Shown here in pieces: positions 31,630 to 40,208 of a DNA stretch of 64,000 bases; within the stretch, counting starts at the first letter, position 1; each line of letters begins with the position of its first letter. The position numbers were made by a program, and so were the translations under genes. The notes under the pieces were generated by a model that had not been told where the DNA came from, searched no databases, and saw nothing but the letters and a program-made list of their open reading frames with translations. Origin of the DNA: Croceibacterium mercuriale (GTDB lineage: Bacteria; Pseudomonadota; Alphaproteobacteria; Sphingomonadales; Sphingomonadaceae). The stretch lies in contig NZ_JTDN01000001.1 in NCBI RefSeq assembly GCF_000802385.1, positions 689,501 through 753,500 of the forward strand, given 5' to 3'.

Positions 31630-33984
31630 TCAGTAGCTGTAGCTTACTGTCAGCACGGCGGACCGGCCTTCGCCTGGGGTTGCCCAGCCATTGTTGCGGA
31701 TGCCGGTGAAGTACCGCTCCTCGAACACGTTCTGCACGTTCAGCTGCGCGGCCAGACCGTTATCCATCGTGTACGCCACGTAGAACCGGTGCGTCATCCA
31801 GTCCTCCGCCTTGACGAAGGGCGTGGCCGTATTCGTCAGCAGGAAGCTGCCCTGGTAGGTGAAGCCGTAACCCACCTGCAGGCCGAAGGGCAGGGTGTAG
31901 GTGGTGAACAGGCTGCCGGAATGTTCGGGCGTGTTGGTCAGCGGGTTGTCGGCCTGCGTGTCCGTCAGCGGGCAGGTGACCCGCGTCGGCGGATTGGTCG
32001 GGTTGGGCGAGATATAGCTGCTGCCCGGATTGGCGAGGCAGTAGTTGGAGGTCGACTGCAGCACCTCGCTGTCGAGATAGGTATAGTTGGCGAAGATCGT
32101 CCATTCCGGCGTGATCCGCCCGGCCGCACCCAGCGCCACGCCGTCCACCCGGTTGCGCCCGTCATTCACCTGCAGGTTGCCGATCGAGGGATCGTTGCTG
32201 GCGAGGGGATAGTTGGTCCGCTCGTTGCGGAACAGGGCCGCCGTCAGCTGCAGGCCGGCATCGAACAGGTCCACCTTGCCGCCGATCTCGTAATTCACGG
32301 CCTCCTGCGGGTTCACCCCGCACGGCTCCGTTCCGGCCAGCACGTTCTCCACCGTGGCCGTGCCGCAGCCGCCGCGCACGGAGCTGGAGGTCGGCGTGCG
32401 GCTGTTGCCATAGGCGGCATACAGGCTGGCATTGGGAACCGGCTTGAACACGGCGCCGATGCGGTAGCTGAACAGATCGTCCTCCGTCTCCTGCACCACG
32501 CCCGGCGTGATCGCGCCGGCGGTGCTGACGGCATCGGCGCGGAAGGTCGCATCATTGTGCTCCCACCGGACGCCGCCATTGATCTCGAACTGCTCGCTCA
32601 GCACGACCGCGTCGAACAGGTATACGGCGATGTTGCTGGTCGTGCCGCGCTGCCGGCTGTTGCGGATGAAGTTGACCGGGCCGCCATAGACCGCGTCGGG
32701 ATCGGCGATGCTGATCGGCGGCAGCACCGGGTTGGGCAGGGCACCGCCCGGGTTGCGCAGCGAATTGCCGCTGTCCAGCCGGTAATCCTCGGTGGTGTAG
32801 GCCGCGCCGAAGGTCAGGTTGTGCTGCACGCCGCCGGTGTCGAACTGCGCCATCAGGTCCAGCTGGTTGTACAGCAGCTCCGTTTCCGTGAACCGCGTGG
32901 TGCCGCGCGGACCGGAGGGATAGAAGGTGCCGGGCACCTGACCGGCATCGCAGCGCGCGCCCGACGTCAGCGTACCGCTCGCCAGGCAGAATGCACCCTG
33001 CGGCGGATTGACCAGGATGTCGGCATCGATGTGGCTGAGACGGAACAGGTTGCGCACCGACAACGTGTCGCTGAACTGATGCTCCACGATAGCGGTCGCC
33101 AGATCGATCTTCTGGTCCTGTCGGTCGATATCCTTGTATCCGTAATAGCCGCCATAATCGGCGCCCGGCAGCAGCCCGCCCAGCGCGGGGTAGTAAGGCA
33201 CGCCATAGACCGGCGTGTTCTCGTCCTCCTGGTGCTGGTACAGCAGCGTCACGCTGGTGGGCCCGTCGATGCCGAAGGTGACGGACGGCGCCACGCCCCA
33301 CCGCTCCGAACTCTCGAAATCGCGATCCGCGAACTCGTTATGGTGGACCATGGCGTTCAGCCGCACGGCGATGTTCTCGGCCACGCGCACATTGCTGTCG
33401 ATCGTGCCGCGATAATAGTCGGCTGTCCCGATCCCGCCCGACACGATCGTCAGGTCGTCGGCGCGCGGACGCTTGGTGATCAGGTTGATGGTGCCGCCGA
33501 TTGAGCCGGAGCCGGCGAAGACGGAGTTGGCGCCGTTCACCACCTCGATCTGTTCCAGGTTGAACGTGTCGGAGCGGTTGTACTGCGCACTGTCGCGCAC
33601 GCCGTCGATCTGCAGGTCGTTGTTCGCGCTCTGGCCGCGCAGGTTGATGCTGTCGCCATAGCCGCCGCCACCTTCGCCCGCCCCGAAGGTGATGCCGGGG
33701 ATTGTCGTCAGCGCCTCGCGCAGGGTCAGCAGGTTCTGCTGCCGGATCGTCGTGTTGCTCAGCACGGTGATGGTCTGCGGAATGTCCAGCAGCGGCTGCG
33801 TGTACTTGGGCGATTCCGCTTCCTCCACCTTTACCGCATCTTCGTCATCGATCGCGGTGCTGGTGACGGTGGCGGAGCCGAGACGCTGCGGCTCTGCCTG
33901 CTGGGCCTGCGCCCCGCCGGCAAAGGCCAGCGCGCTGACGCAGCCGAGCGCGAGGGACGACGGAATGGTTCGAATTGCAGACAT
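31630..33984 (-). CDS. fiu: Catecholate siderophore receptor, Fiu family
   Basis: Outer-membrane TonB-dependent receptor of 784 residues. Signal peptide ends near GGAQAQQ; plug domain at about 60-170 (DIPQTITVLSN, LREALTTIPGITFGAGEGG, INLRGQSANNDLQIDGVRD); barrel to the C-terminal VSYSY. The sequence pattern is that of the Fiu group, which imports iron bound to dihydroxybenzoyl-serine and catecholate antibiotics. The linked piuC-type gene supports this. A Fur-like site lies upstream. Ligand assignment is family inference but agrees with the enterobactin-type synthetase in the same window. Confidence 0.85.
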   Translation of the reverse strand: MSAIRTIPSSLALGCVSALAFAGGAQAQQAEPQRLGSATVTSTAIDDEDAVKVEEAESPKYTQPLLDIPQTITVLSNTTIRQQNLLTLREALTTIPGITFGAGEGGGGYGDSINLRGQSANNDLQIDGVRDSAQYNRSDTFNLEQIEVVNGANSVFAGSGSIGGTINLITKRPRADDLTIVSGGIGTADYYRGTIDSNVRVAENIAVRLNAMVHHNEFADRDFESSERWGVAPSVTFGIDGPTSVTLLYQHQEDENTPVYGVPYYPALGGLLPGADYGGYYGYKDIDRQDQKIDLATAIVEHQFSDTLSVRNLFRLSHIDADILVNPPQGAFCLASGTLTSGARCDAGQVPGTFYPSGPRGTTRFTETELLYNQLDLMAQFDTGGVQHNLTFGAAYTTEDYRLDSGNSLRNPGGALPNPVLPPISIADPDAVYGGPVNFIRNSRQRGTTSNIAVYLFDAVVLSEQFEINGGVRWEHNDATFRADAVSTAGAITPGVVQETEDDLFSYRIGAVFKPVPNASLYAAYGNSRTPTSSSVRGGCGTATVENVLAGTEPCGVNPQEAVNYEIGGKVDLFDAGLQLTAALFRNERTNYPLASNDPSIGNLQVNDGRNRVDGVALGAAGRITPEWTIFANYTYLDSEVLQSTSNYCLANPGSSYISPNPTNPPTRVTCPLTDTQADNPLTNTPEHSGSLFTTYTLPFGLQVGYGFTYQGSFLLTNTATPFVKAEDWMTHRFYVAYTMDNGLAAQLNVQNVFEERYFTGIRNNGWATPGEGRSAVLTVSYSY

Positions 33985-34017
33985 GAGACCCCCAAGTAAA
34001 CTCGAGGGCGCAGCTAC

Positions 34018-34062
34018 TACGAGTGATTCTCAACTGCAACATTAAAGATGCGATTCTCTCGC
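34018..34062 (-). promoter_or_regulatory. Tandem Fur-box-like sites upstream of fiu
   Basis: On the minus strand the leader contains TTGAGAATCACTCG (34020-34033) and, 27 bases further, GAGAGAATCGCATC (34047-34060). Both share the GAGAATC core of Fur boxes, at the right distance from ATG 33984. Iron repression of the fiu-tonB-piuC operon is inferred. Confidence 0.55.
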
Positions 34063-34099
34063 AAGTCTGTCGCGGATTGTTCAGCAGCGGTTCGGCACG

Positions 34100-34134
34100 A
34101 AAAAGGGGCGCGGAACCGACCGGTTCCACGCCCC
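34100..34134 (-). terminator. Rho-independent terminator of rpsF-rpsR-rplI
   Basis: Stem of 13 positions with one mismatch (34105-34117 with 34122-34134), loop GACC, then TTTTT on the minus strand (34104-34100). It lies 28 bases past the rplI stop. Confidence 0.88.
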
Positions 34135-34162
34135 CTCCTGATGGTTCGCGATGGACCCGAGC

Positions 34163-34774
34163 TTACTGCTCGGTCGCCTCCGGAGCCGCTTCCTCTTCGT
34201 CGTCGCTCGGCAGTTCGCCCAGCTCGCGATTGGGGTCGTAGCCCTCGGTGAAGCCTTCGCTCTCGCCGCGGTCTTCCTCGAACATGCGGGCCATGACGTC
34301 GACGCCCTGGCTCTGCAGCTCGGCTTCGTCCGCCGACCGCGCCACGTTCACCTTCACCGTCACGCGCACTTCAGGGTGCAGCGCGATGGTGATGTCGAAC
34401 ATGCCCAGCGTCTTGATCGGCGTGGGCATCACGACCTGGCGCTTGTCCACGTCGTGACCCTGTTCCACCAGCGCCACGGCGATGTCGCGTGCACTGACCG
34501 AACCGTACAGCTGGCCGGAGTTGGAGGATGCGCGGATCAGGACGATCTGAGCACCTTCCACGGTCTGGCCGGCGGCCTGGGCCTCGCTCCGGCGTTCCGC
34601 GTTCTCGGTTTCCAGCCGTTCCCGGTTGGCTTCGAACACGCGCTTGTTGTTGTCGTTGGCGCGCAACGCCTTCTTCTGCGGCAGCAGGAAGTTGCGGGCG
34701 TAGCCGTCCTTGACGGTCACGACATCGCCGATGGCGCCGAGCTTCTCGATCCGTTCGAGCAGGATGATATCCAT
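34163..34774 (-). CDS. rplI: Ribosomal protein L9
   Basis: Large-subunit protein of 203 residues. The N-terminal rRNA-binding domain (LERIEKLGAIGDVVTVKDGYARNFL is the L9 signature, cited here as residues 6-31), a long linker helix and the C-terminal domain are complete. It ends in an acidic tail of about 40 residues (PSDDEEEAAPEATEQ at the end) that E. coli L9 lacks. Third gene of the rpsF-rpsR-rplI operon, 13 bases after rpsR, followed by a strong terminator. Confidence 0.97.
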   Translation of the reverse strand: MDIILLERIEKLGAIGDVVTVKDGYARNFLLPQKKALRANDNNKRVFEANRERLETENAERRSEAQAAGQTVEGAQIVLIRASSNSGQLYGSVSARDIAVALVEQGHDVDKRQVVMPTPIKTLGMFDITIALHPEVRVTVKVNVARSADEAELQSQGVDVMARMFEEDRGESEGFTEGYDPNRELGELPSDDEEEAAPEATEQ

Positions 34775-34787
34775 GGTCGTCCGCTCC

Positions 34788-35012
34788 TTACTTCACGACA
34801 TACGGCAGCAGGCCCAGATGGCGGGCGCGCTTGATCGCCTTGGCCAGCTCGCGCTGCTTCTTGCCGCTGACGGCGGTGATACGGCTCGGCACGATCTTGC
34901 CACGCTCGGACATGAAGCCCTGCAGCAGGCGCGTGTCCTTGTAGTCGATCGCAGGGGCGTCCTTGGCCGAGAACGGGCAGGACTTGCGGCGGCGGAAAAA
35001 CGGACGGGCCAT
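34788..35012 (-). CDS. rpsR: Ribosomal protein S18
   Basis: Small-subunit protein of 74 residues, full length. RRRKSCPF at the N-terminus and [19 protein letters not shown] are the S18 consensus. Its ATG shares one base with the rpsF stop, so synthesis is coupled, as expected for the S6:S18 heterodimer. Confidence 0.97.
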   Translation of the reverse strand: MARPFFRRRKSCPFSAKDAPAIDYKDTRLLQGFMSERGKIVPSRITAVSGKKQRELAKAIKRARHLGLLPYVVK

Positions 35013-35368
35013 CAGTTGCTATCCCCACGGCGCTTGCGGTCGCGCTCGACCTTGCGCAGCTGCGCAGACGGGCCTTCCTCGTGCTCTTCAACGGCGATGG
35101 TGATCCAGCGGATCACGTCCTCGTTGATGCGGTTCTGGCGCTCCAGCTCCATGACCATGGCGCCCGGACCCTCGAGGTTGAGGAGCACGAAATGCGCCTT
35201 GCGGTTACGGTCGATCTTGTATGCCAGGGACTTCAGGCCCCAGCTCTCGGTCTTGACGACCTTGCCCTCGTTCGCTTCCACGATCTCCGTGATCGAGGCG
35301 GCGAGTGCGTCGACCTGAGCCTGGCTCAGATCCTGACGCGCGAGGAACACATGCTCATAAAGAGCCAT
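35012..35368 (-). CDS. rpsF: Ribosomal protein S6
   Basis: Small-subunit protein of 118 residues. The start [13 protein letters not shown] is the family consensus, so ATG 35368 is chosen over ATG 35386 six codons upstream. [19 protein letters not shown] is the S6 signature strand. First gene of the S6-S18-L9 operon. The 226 bases between it and the divergent DUF808 gene hold its promoter, but I see no clear -35/-10 pair. Confidence 0.96.
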   Translation of the reverse strand: MALYEHVFLARQDLSQAQVDALAASITEIVEANEGKVVKTESWGLKSLAYKIDRNRKAHFVLLNLEGPGAMVMELERQNRINEDVIRWITIAVEEHEEGPSAQLRKVERDRKRRGDSN

Positions 35369-35594
35369 GCCAACGCTTCCTTTCACTTCCTGCCGATCGC
35401 TGGCTGTCCGCCATGCACGTCACCCGCGCTGGCATCGGCCCCTCCGGCTTTCTGCTGACCCACGCGGCGCGGTTCGCCGGCGCGGGAAGCGGCGGCCTTA
35501 GCGCATGGCGGGCGGAAAGCAAGCACGCTGATCCGCTCGCACCCGCCGGGCGATCTGCTACGACCGCCGCGCGAATCTTTGATGGAGAACGATC

Positions 35595-36533
35595 TTGGCC
35601 GGTGGACTGGTTGCCTTGCTGGACGACATAACGGTGATCGCCAAGGTCGCGGCCGCATCGATCGACGATGTCGGCGTGGCGGCGGCCAAGGCGGGCAGCA
35701 AGGCCGCGGGCGTGGTGATCGACGATGCGGCGGTGACCCCGTCCTACGTCACCGGCTTCACGCCCGACCGCGAGCTGCCGGTGATCGCCCGCATCGCCAA
35801 GGGCAGCCTGATCAACAAGCTGGTGTTCCTGCTGCCGGGTGCGCTGCTGCTGAGCGAGCTGCTGCCTGCCGCGATCACCTGGCTGCTGCTGCTGGGCGGG
35901 CTCTACCTCGCCTATGAAGGCGCGGAGAAGGTGATGGAGAAGCTGGGCGGCGCCAAGCATGGCGAAACGCTGGAGGATCCGATCGAGGACCCGGTCGCTT
36001 TCGAGAAGGCGCGGGTCAGCGGCGCGGTGCGCACCGACCTGATCCTGTCGGCGGAGATCATGGCGATCGCGCTGGCCGAAGTGGCGGACCAGACGCTGGT
36101 GACCCGCGGGATCACGCTGGCGCTGGTCGGCATCGTGATCACCGTGGTGGTCTATGGCGTCGTGGCGCTGATCGTGAAGATGGACGATGTCGGGCTGCAT
36201 TTGGCGAAGCGGGACAGTGCCGGGGCGCAGAGTGTGGGGCGCGGGTTGCTCTATGCCATGCCGCGCATCCTGGTGGCGCTGTCGGTGATCGGCACGGTCG
36301 CCATGCTGTGGGTCGGCGGCGGGATCGTGCTGCATTCGGGCGAAGTGCTGGGCCTGCCGGCGCCGGCCCACTGGGCCCACGGCGCCGAGCACTGGCTGGC
36401 GGCGCATGGCGGTGCGGGTGGCGGCGTGCTGGGCTGGCTGGGCTATGCCGGGATTTCGGCAATCGTCGGCCTGGTACTGGGCACGATCATCGCGCTGGTG
36501 CTGCACAAGGTGCTGAAGGTCGGCGCGCACTAG
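35595..36533 (+). CDS. DUF808 (YedI) family membrane protein
   Basis: Codes for 312 residues. TTG 35595 starts MAGGLVALLDDI, the conserved YedI N-terminus, and has GGAG seven bases upstream. Five or so hydrophobic segments are visible, with an acidic loop (EKVMEKLGGAKHGETLEDPIEDP) that is typical. Family function is unknown. It is convergent with lexA. Confidence 0.9.
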   Translation: MAGGLVALLDDITVIAKVAAASIDDVGVAAAKAGSKAAGVVIDDAAVTPSYVTGFTPDRELPVIARIAKGSLINKLVFLLPGALLLSELLPAAITWLLLLGGLYLAYEGAEKVMEKLGGAKHGETLEDPIEDPVAFEKARVSGAVRTDLILSAEIMAIALAEVADQTLVTRGITLALVGIVITVVVYGVVALIVKMDDVGLHLAKRDSAGAQSVGRGLLYAMPRILVALSVIGTVAMLWVGGGIVLHSGEVLGLPAPAHWAHGAEHWLAAHGGAGGGVLGWLGYAGISAIVGLVLGTIIALVLHKVLKVGAH

Positions 36534-36551
36534 GCTGCGCGCCGCACCCCG

Positions 36552-37247
36552 TCAGTTGTAGCGGCGCAGCAGACCCGCCAGCTTGCCCTGCACCAGCACA
36601 TCGCCGGCGGGGTAGAGCTGCGGGTCGTACGCCGCATTGGCCGGGTCGAGGCGGATCATGCCGCCCTTCTCGCGCCAGAGATATTTCAGCGTCGCTTCCT
36701 CCCCGCGGATCAGCGCGACGACGATCTCTCCGTCACGGGCGCTGTCGGTACGCTTCACCAGGGCATAGTCGCCATCCAGGATGCCGGCCTCCACCATGGA
36801 ATCGCCGGACACTTCCAGCGCATAATGCTCGCCGGCGCCCAGCAGGGCGGCGGGGACGGGGAGGACGCGGTTGTCCTCCATCGCCTCGATCGGCATGCCG
36901 GCGGCGATGCGGCCGTGCAGCGGTACCTCGATCACATCATTGGCCGGGGCCGGCGTCACCTGCGGGGCGCGGGCGGCGACCACGGTGGACGCAACGTCGT
37001 TGGCCGCGGCAGCGGGGGTGACACGGGTGACATTGTCCGGCTGCCGCACCACTTCCAGCGCGCGTGCGCGGTTCGGCAGGCGGCGGATGAACTGGCGTTC
37101 CTCCAGCGCGGAGATCAGGCGATGCACGCCGGACTTGCTGCGCAGGTCGAGTGCTTCCTTCATCTCCTCGAACGAAGGCGAGATGCCGGTCGCCTCCAGC
37201 CGCTGCTGGATGAACTGGAGAAGTTCGTGCTGCTTGGCGGTGAGCAT
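36552..37247 (-). CDS. lexA: LexA SOS repressor
   Basis: Represses DNA-damage genes and self-cleaves when RecA filaments form. The 231-residue product has an N-terminal winged helix (residues 1-65; [12 protein letters not shown]), an Ala-rich linker, the Ala-Gly cleavage site in GRIAAGMP, and the Ser-Lys dyad ([14 protein letters not shown]). A perfect GAAC-N7-GAAC operator lies 37 bases upstream of the start. The linker codons contain one of the recurrent TGACA-N4-TGACA motifs (37017-37038). It lies downstream of moaC-moeA, in the usual sphingomonad order. Confidence 0.97.
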   Translation of the reverse strand: MLTAKQHELLQFIQQRLEATGISPSFEEMKEALDLRSKSGVHRLISALEERQFIRRLPNRARALEVVRQPDNVTRVTPAAAANDVASTVVAARAPQVTPAPANDVIEVPLHGRIAAGMPIEAMEDNRVLPVPAALLGAGEHYALEVSGDSMVEAGILDGDYALVKRTDSARDGEIVVALIRGEEATLKYLWREKGGMIRLDPANAAYDPQLYPAGDVLVQGKLAGLLRRYN

Positions 37248-37283
37248 CGGGCGCCTGTTCCCATTATTGACCGGCCGTTTCGT

Positions 37284-37298
37284 GAACGGATACGGAAC
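37284..37298. promoter_or_regulatory. SOS box (LexA operator) upstream of lexA
   Basis: GAAC at 37284-37287 and GAAC at 37295-37298, separated by seven bases; on the lexA strand this reads GTTC-N7-GTTC, the alphaproteobacterial LexA site. The position, 37-51 bases before the lexA start, indicates autoregulation. Confidence 0.9.
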
Positions 37299-37322
37299 AA
37301 GTAGGCAACTCGCCCCGCGCCG

Positions 37323-38507
37323 TCAAGCCAGCAGGTGCACCGCTGCCATGGTACCGGCCGACGCCGCCGCGCTGCCCACCGGGCGCCGGATCAGCGCATC
37401 GCTGCTCGCCAGCGAAAGCAGGGCGCTGCTGTCCTGCTCGTCCGCCGGCAGCACGCCGTCCGCGGTGAGGCGGGCACGGACGAATTCCATGCGCGCACCC
37501 GCGGCGGGCAGCGGTGCGGCGAGCGGCAGGTGCAGCGTGCGGGGCAACGGGTCGGCGGCGCCGGCCAGGGCGCGCAGCAGGGGCAGCAGGAACAGCACGG
37601 CGGTGACGTAGCTCGACACCGGATTGCCCGGCAGGCCGATGATCCATTGCGACCCGCGCCGGGCCACCAGCAGCGGCTTGCCCGGGCGGATCGCCACCCG
37701 CCAGAAGGCGATTTCCGCCCCCCAGGCCTCCAGCGCCGGCCGGATCAGGTCGTGATCGCCGACCGAGGCACCGCCGCTGGTGACCAGCACATCGGCGTCG
37801 CCGATACCGGCCAGCGCATCGGCCAGGGCGGCCAGCGTATCGGCGACCGGGCCGATGCGGGTGATGGCGGCAACATGCGGCATGGCCATGGCGGCGAGCA
37901 TGGCGCCGTTGCTGGCCGGGATCTGGTGCGGCGCGCAGGCGGCGGGATCGGTTGCCAGCTCGTCGCCGCTGTCCAGTACGGCCAGCCTTGGCAGCCGGCC
38001 GACGGGCAGGGCGGCATGCCCGGCGGACAGCGCCAGTGCGATCTGGCCTGCGCCGATCATGGTGCCGGTGTGCAACAGCGGAGCGCCCGTGGCAAAGTCG
38101 AACCCGGCACGGCGGATGTGCCGTGCGCTGGCCGTGCCGCCGGGCAGCAGTACCAGGCTGTCGCCGTCGCGCAAGGCCTCCTCCTGCAACAGCACCGCGC
38201 CGGCATCGGCCGGCACCAGCGCGCCGGTGGCGATCCGCACCGCCTGCCCGGGCAGCAGTGCGGCGGGGAAGGGGCGCCCGGCGGCACTGCGGCCGATCAC
38301 CTGCCACGGCCCGGCAAGGTCGTCGGCGCGCATGGCATAGCCATCCATCGCCGACAGGTCGGCCGCGGGCTGCGTGCGGCGGGCGGCCAGCGGAGCCGCG
38401 AGATAGCGGCCGGTGGCGGCCTCCGTCGCAACCTCCTCCGAACCCAGCGGGGTGACGCCGGAGAGCAGGCGGTCCTGCGCTTCTTCCAGCGGGATTGGCG
38501 GGTTCAT
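37323..38507 (-). CDS. moeA: Molybdopterin molybdenumtransferase MoeA
   Basis: Inserts molybdate into molybdopterin. The 394-residue product has the N-terminal [10 protein letters not shown] signature (about residues 52-61), the MPT-binding domain with [12 protein letters not shown] and a GLPGNPVS motif, and the C-terminal domain IV. Its ATG overlaps the moaC stop by four bases. Molybdoenzymes that would use the cofactor are not seen in the window. Confidence 0.95.
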   Translation of the reverse strand: MNPPIPLEEAQDRLLSGVTPLGSEEVATEAATGRYLAAPLAARRTQPAADLSAMDGYAMRADDLAGPWQVIGRSAAGRPFPAALLPGQAVRIATGALVPADAGAVLLQEEALRDGDSLVLLPGGTASARHIRRAGFDFATGAPLLHTGTMIGAGQIALALSAGHAALPVGRLPRLAVLDSGDELATDPAACAPHQIPASNGAMLAAMAMPHVAAITRIGPVADTLAALADALAGIGDADVLVTSGGASVGDHDLIRPALEAWGAEIAFWRVAIRPGKPLLVARRGSQWIIGLPGNPVSSYVTAVLFLLPLLRALAGAADPLPRTLHLPLAAPLPAAGARMEFVRARLTADGVLPADEQDSSALLSLASSDALIRRPVGSAAASAGTMAAVHLLA

Positions 38508-39007
38508 GCGCCGTGATCGCCGACGGAGTGTTCCGGGACGGCGCGCCAGTGGCCGCTCTTGCCGCCGGTCTTCTCCAGCAGGCGCACGCCGTCGATCATC
38601 ATGCCCTTGTCGATCGCCTTGGCCATGTCGTAGATCGTGAGCAGCGCGATCGAGGCGGCGGTCATCGCCTCCATCTCCACGCCGGTCTTGCCGGTCAGCG
38701 CGGCCCGGGCGGTCACCTCCAGCGTACGATCATCGGCAAAGGCGAAGTCGACGCTGACGGTGTCCAGCGCCAGCGGATGGCATAGCGGGATCAGCTCGCC
38801 CGTGCGCTTGGCCGCCATGATCCCGGCGATGCGCGCCGCCGCGAGCACGTCGCCCTTGGGGCCGCTGCCGTCGCGGATGGCGGTGAGCGCCTCCGCGGTC
38901 ATGCGGATGCGTCCGGTTGCGGTGGCGGAGCGGGCGGTCGGCGCCTTACCGCCGACATCGACCATGCGGGCGGCGCCGGTCTCGTCCAGGTGGGTGAGGC
39001 GGCTCAT
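38504..39007 (-). CDS. moaC: Cyclic pyranopterin monophosphate synthase MoaC
   Basis: Second enzyme of molybdopterin synthesis, converting the MoaA product to cPMP. The 167-residue product starts [17 protein letters not shown] and contains IPLCHPL (about residue 70) and the catalytic [12 protein letters not shown] near residue 105. ATG 39007 gives the conserved N-terminus; the open frame upstream is non-conserved. Coupled to moeA. Confidence 0.96.
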   Translation of the reverse strand: MSRLTHLDETGAARMVDVGGKAPTARSATATGRIRMTAEALTAIRDGSGPKGDVLAAARIAGIMAAKRTGELIPLCHPLALDTVSVDFAFADDRTLEVTARAALTGKTGVEMEAMTAASIALLTIYDMAKAIDKGMMIDGVRLLEKTGGKSGHWRAVPEHSVGDHGA

Positions 39008-39031
39008 CGGGCGGTGCCGGCGGCGAGGGGG

Positions 39032-39053
39032 GGTGACAGGGGTGACACTGTGC
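39032..39053. repeat. TGACA-N4-TGACA motif, copy A
   Basis: Two TGACA units nine bases apart (39034 and 39043) followed by CTGTGC, 25 bases upstream of the moaC start. On the minus strand it shares ACARTGTCACCCSTGTCACC with the copy in lexA (37017-37038). Confidence 0.5.
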
Positions 39054-39121
39054 AAGGCATTGCCTGCCATGCCGGCCCTGCGTCGACGATGTGACCCTGT
39101 CCGGCGATCCGGATTGCCCGG

Positions 39122-39169
39122 GAAAGGACGTCCCATGCGGAGGCGAAGCTGACACATCTGACACTGTCC
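39122..39169. repeat. Repeat block shared with 61321-61366 (copy B)
   Basis: Both blocks start GAAAGGA, and about 17 bases later continue as GCGAAG-Y-TGACA-N2-TCTGACAC-W-GT-S-C. Here it is noncoding; at 61 kb it encodes part of a protein (TVSDLS there, TVSDVS if translated here). Confidence 0.6.
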
Positions 39170-39390
39170 GGGCGGAACCCTGCCAGAGCAATCGCGGGCA
39201 CGGACGGCGGGGGCAGGAAGGGTGCGGCAGGAGGACGGACGTGGATCATCGCCGGGTCATGGCACAGGGCGGCGCTGTAGGACAGGCGCCGCATGCGATG
39301 TGGTGGCCTGCGCGACGACCGACGTCTTCGCCCCGGTCCTGGACCGTTCTGCCCGGCCGATCGTTGCCGGGCGAAGAGGAGAGTACACCC

Positions 39391-40185
39391 ATGCATCAGA
39401 TCACCCGCGGCAGCGGCACACCGTTGCTGCTCATCCATGGCCTGGGCAGCAGCTGGCGCGCCTGGCAGCCCATCCTGGACGATCTCGCCGCGGAGCGGTT
39501 AGTCATTGCCATCGACCTGCCGGGCCACGGCGCCAGCCCGGCCGAGCCGGACAGCGGCAGCTTCGCCGGTCTGGTCGGCAGCGTCGAACGCTATCTCGTG
39601 GCCAACGATCTGCTCGGCGTCGATGTCGTGGGCAGTTCGATGGGGGCACGGATCGTGCTGGAGCTGGCCCGGCGGGGCAAGGTCGGCAATGTCGTCGCGC
39701 TGGACCCGGGCGGGTTCTGGCGCGGGTGGGAGCGCAGGTTCTTCAGCACCACCATCGGCCTGTCCGCCCGGCTGCTGCGCCTGCTGCGGTCACGCCTGCC
39801 GGCGATCAGCCGCAGCGCCGCGGCGCGCACCGCGCTGCTGGCGCAGCTATCGGCGAAGCCCGCCGCCCTGTCGCCGGACCTGGTCTGCGGCGAGCTGACC
39901 GCCATCACCGACACGCCGACCTTCGATGCCCTGGTCGAGGACCTTGCCAATGGTCCGGAGCAGCGCGGCCCGGCCGCAGATCCGGCGGCGCGCATCGTCA
40001 TCGGCTGGGGCAGGCGCGACCATCTGTGCCTGCCGCGTCAGGCACACCGGGCGCTGGCGGCGTTCCCGTCCGCAACGCTGCACTGGTTCGACCAGAGCGG
40101 CCATTTTCCCATGTGGGACATGCCGCGCGAGACGGCAGCGGTCATCCTGCAGGCGACGCGCCAGGCAGGTCCGGCATCAGCCTGA
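39391..40185 (+). CDS. Alpha/beta hydrolase
   Basis: Codes for 264 residues of the alpha/beta hydrolase fold. Oxyanion region LLIHGLGSSW, nucleophile elbow VGSSMGA (catalytic Ser), acid in GWGRRDHL and His in QSGHFPMW complete the triad. GAGGAGAG eight bases before ATG 39391 fixes the start. It sits alone on the plus strand between trpC and moaC, two genes usually adjacent in relatives. Substrate unknown; nothing suggests a siderophore esterase. Confidence 0.85.
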   Translation: MHQITRGSGTPLLLIHGLGSSWRAWQPILDDLAAERLVIAIDLPGHGASPAEPDSGSFAGLVGSVERYLVANDLLGVDVVGSSMGARIVLELARRGKVGNVVALDPGGFWRGWERRFFSTTIGLSARLLRLLRSRLPAISRSAAARTALLAQLSAKPAALSPDLVCGELTAITDTPTFDALVEDLANGPEQRGPAADPAARIVIGWGRRDHLCLPRQAHRALAAFPSATLHWFDQSGHFPMWDMPRETAAVILQATRQAGPASA

Positions 40186-40208
40186 CCGGCGGCGGATCGC
40201 CGGCGCGG

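Larger units (their letters stand above)
39008..39390. other. Intergenic region of 383 bases with remnant-like repeats
   Basis: No credible gene. It holds two copies of a TGACA-N4-TGACA motif (39032-39053 and 39150-39163) and a block at 39122-39169 that matches one at 61321-61366 inside a terminase-small-subunit-like gene. A 12-base string TGTAGGACAGGC at 39276-39287 recurs at 62150-62161, upstream of that same gene and in the same relative orientation. This suggests a deleted relic of that gene. The promoter of the hydrolase at 39391 must also lie here; GAAGAGGAGAG just before its ATG serves as ribosome site. Confidence 0.55.

Noticed and set aside
30154-33504. A 1116-codon plus-strand open frame opposite fiu, tonB and piuC
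   Set aside because: Composition typical of a shadow frame; three conserved genes occupy the other strand.
39391-40185. Enterobactin esterase (Fes-like) for the alpha/beta hydrolase
   Set aside because: It lacks the Fes N-terminal domain and is of general hydrolase length; location by trp genes gives no support.
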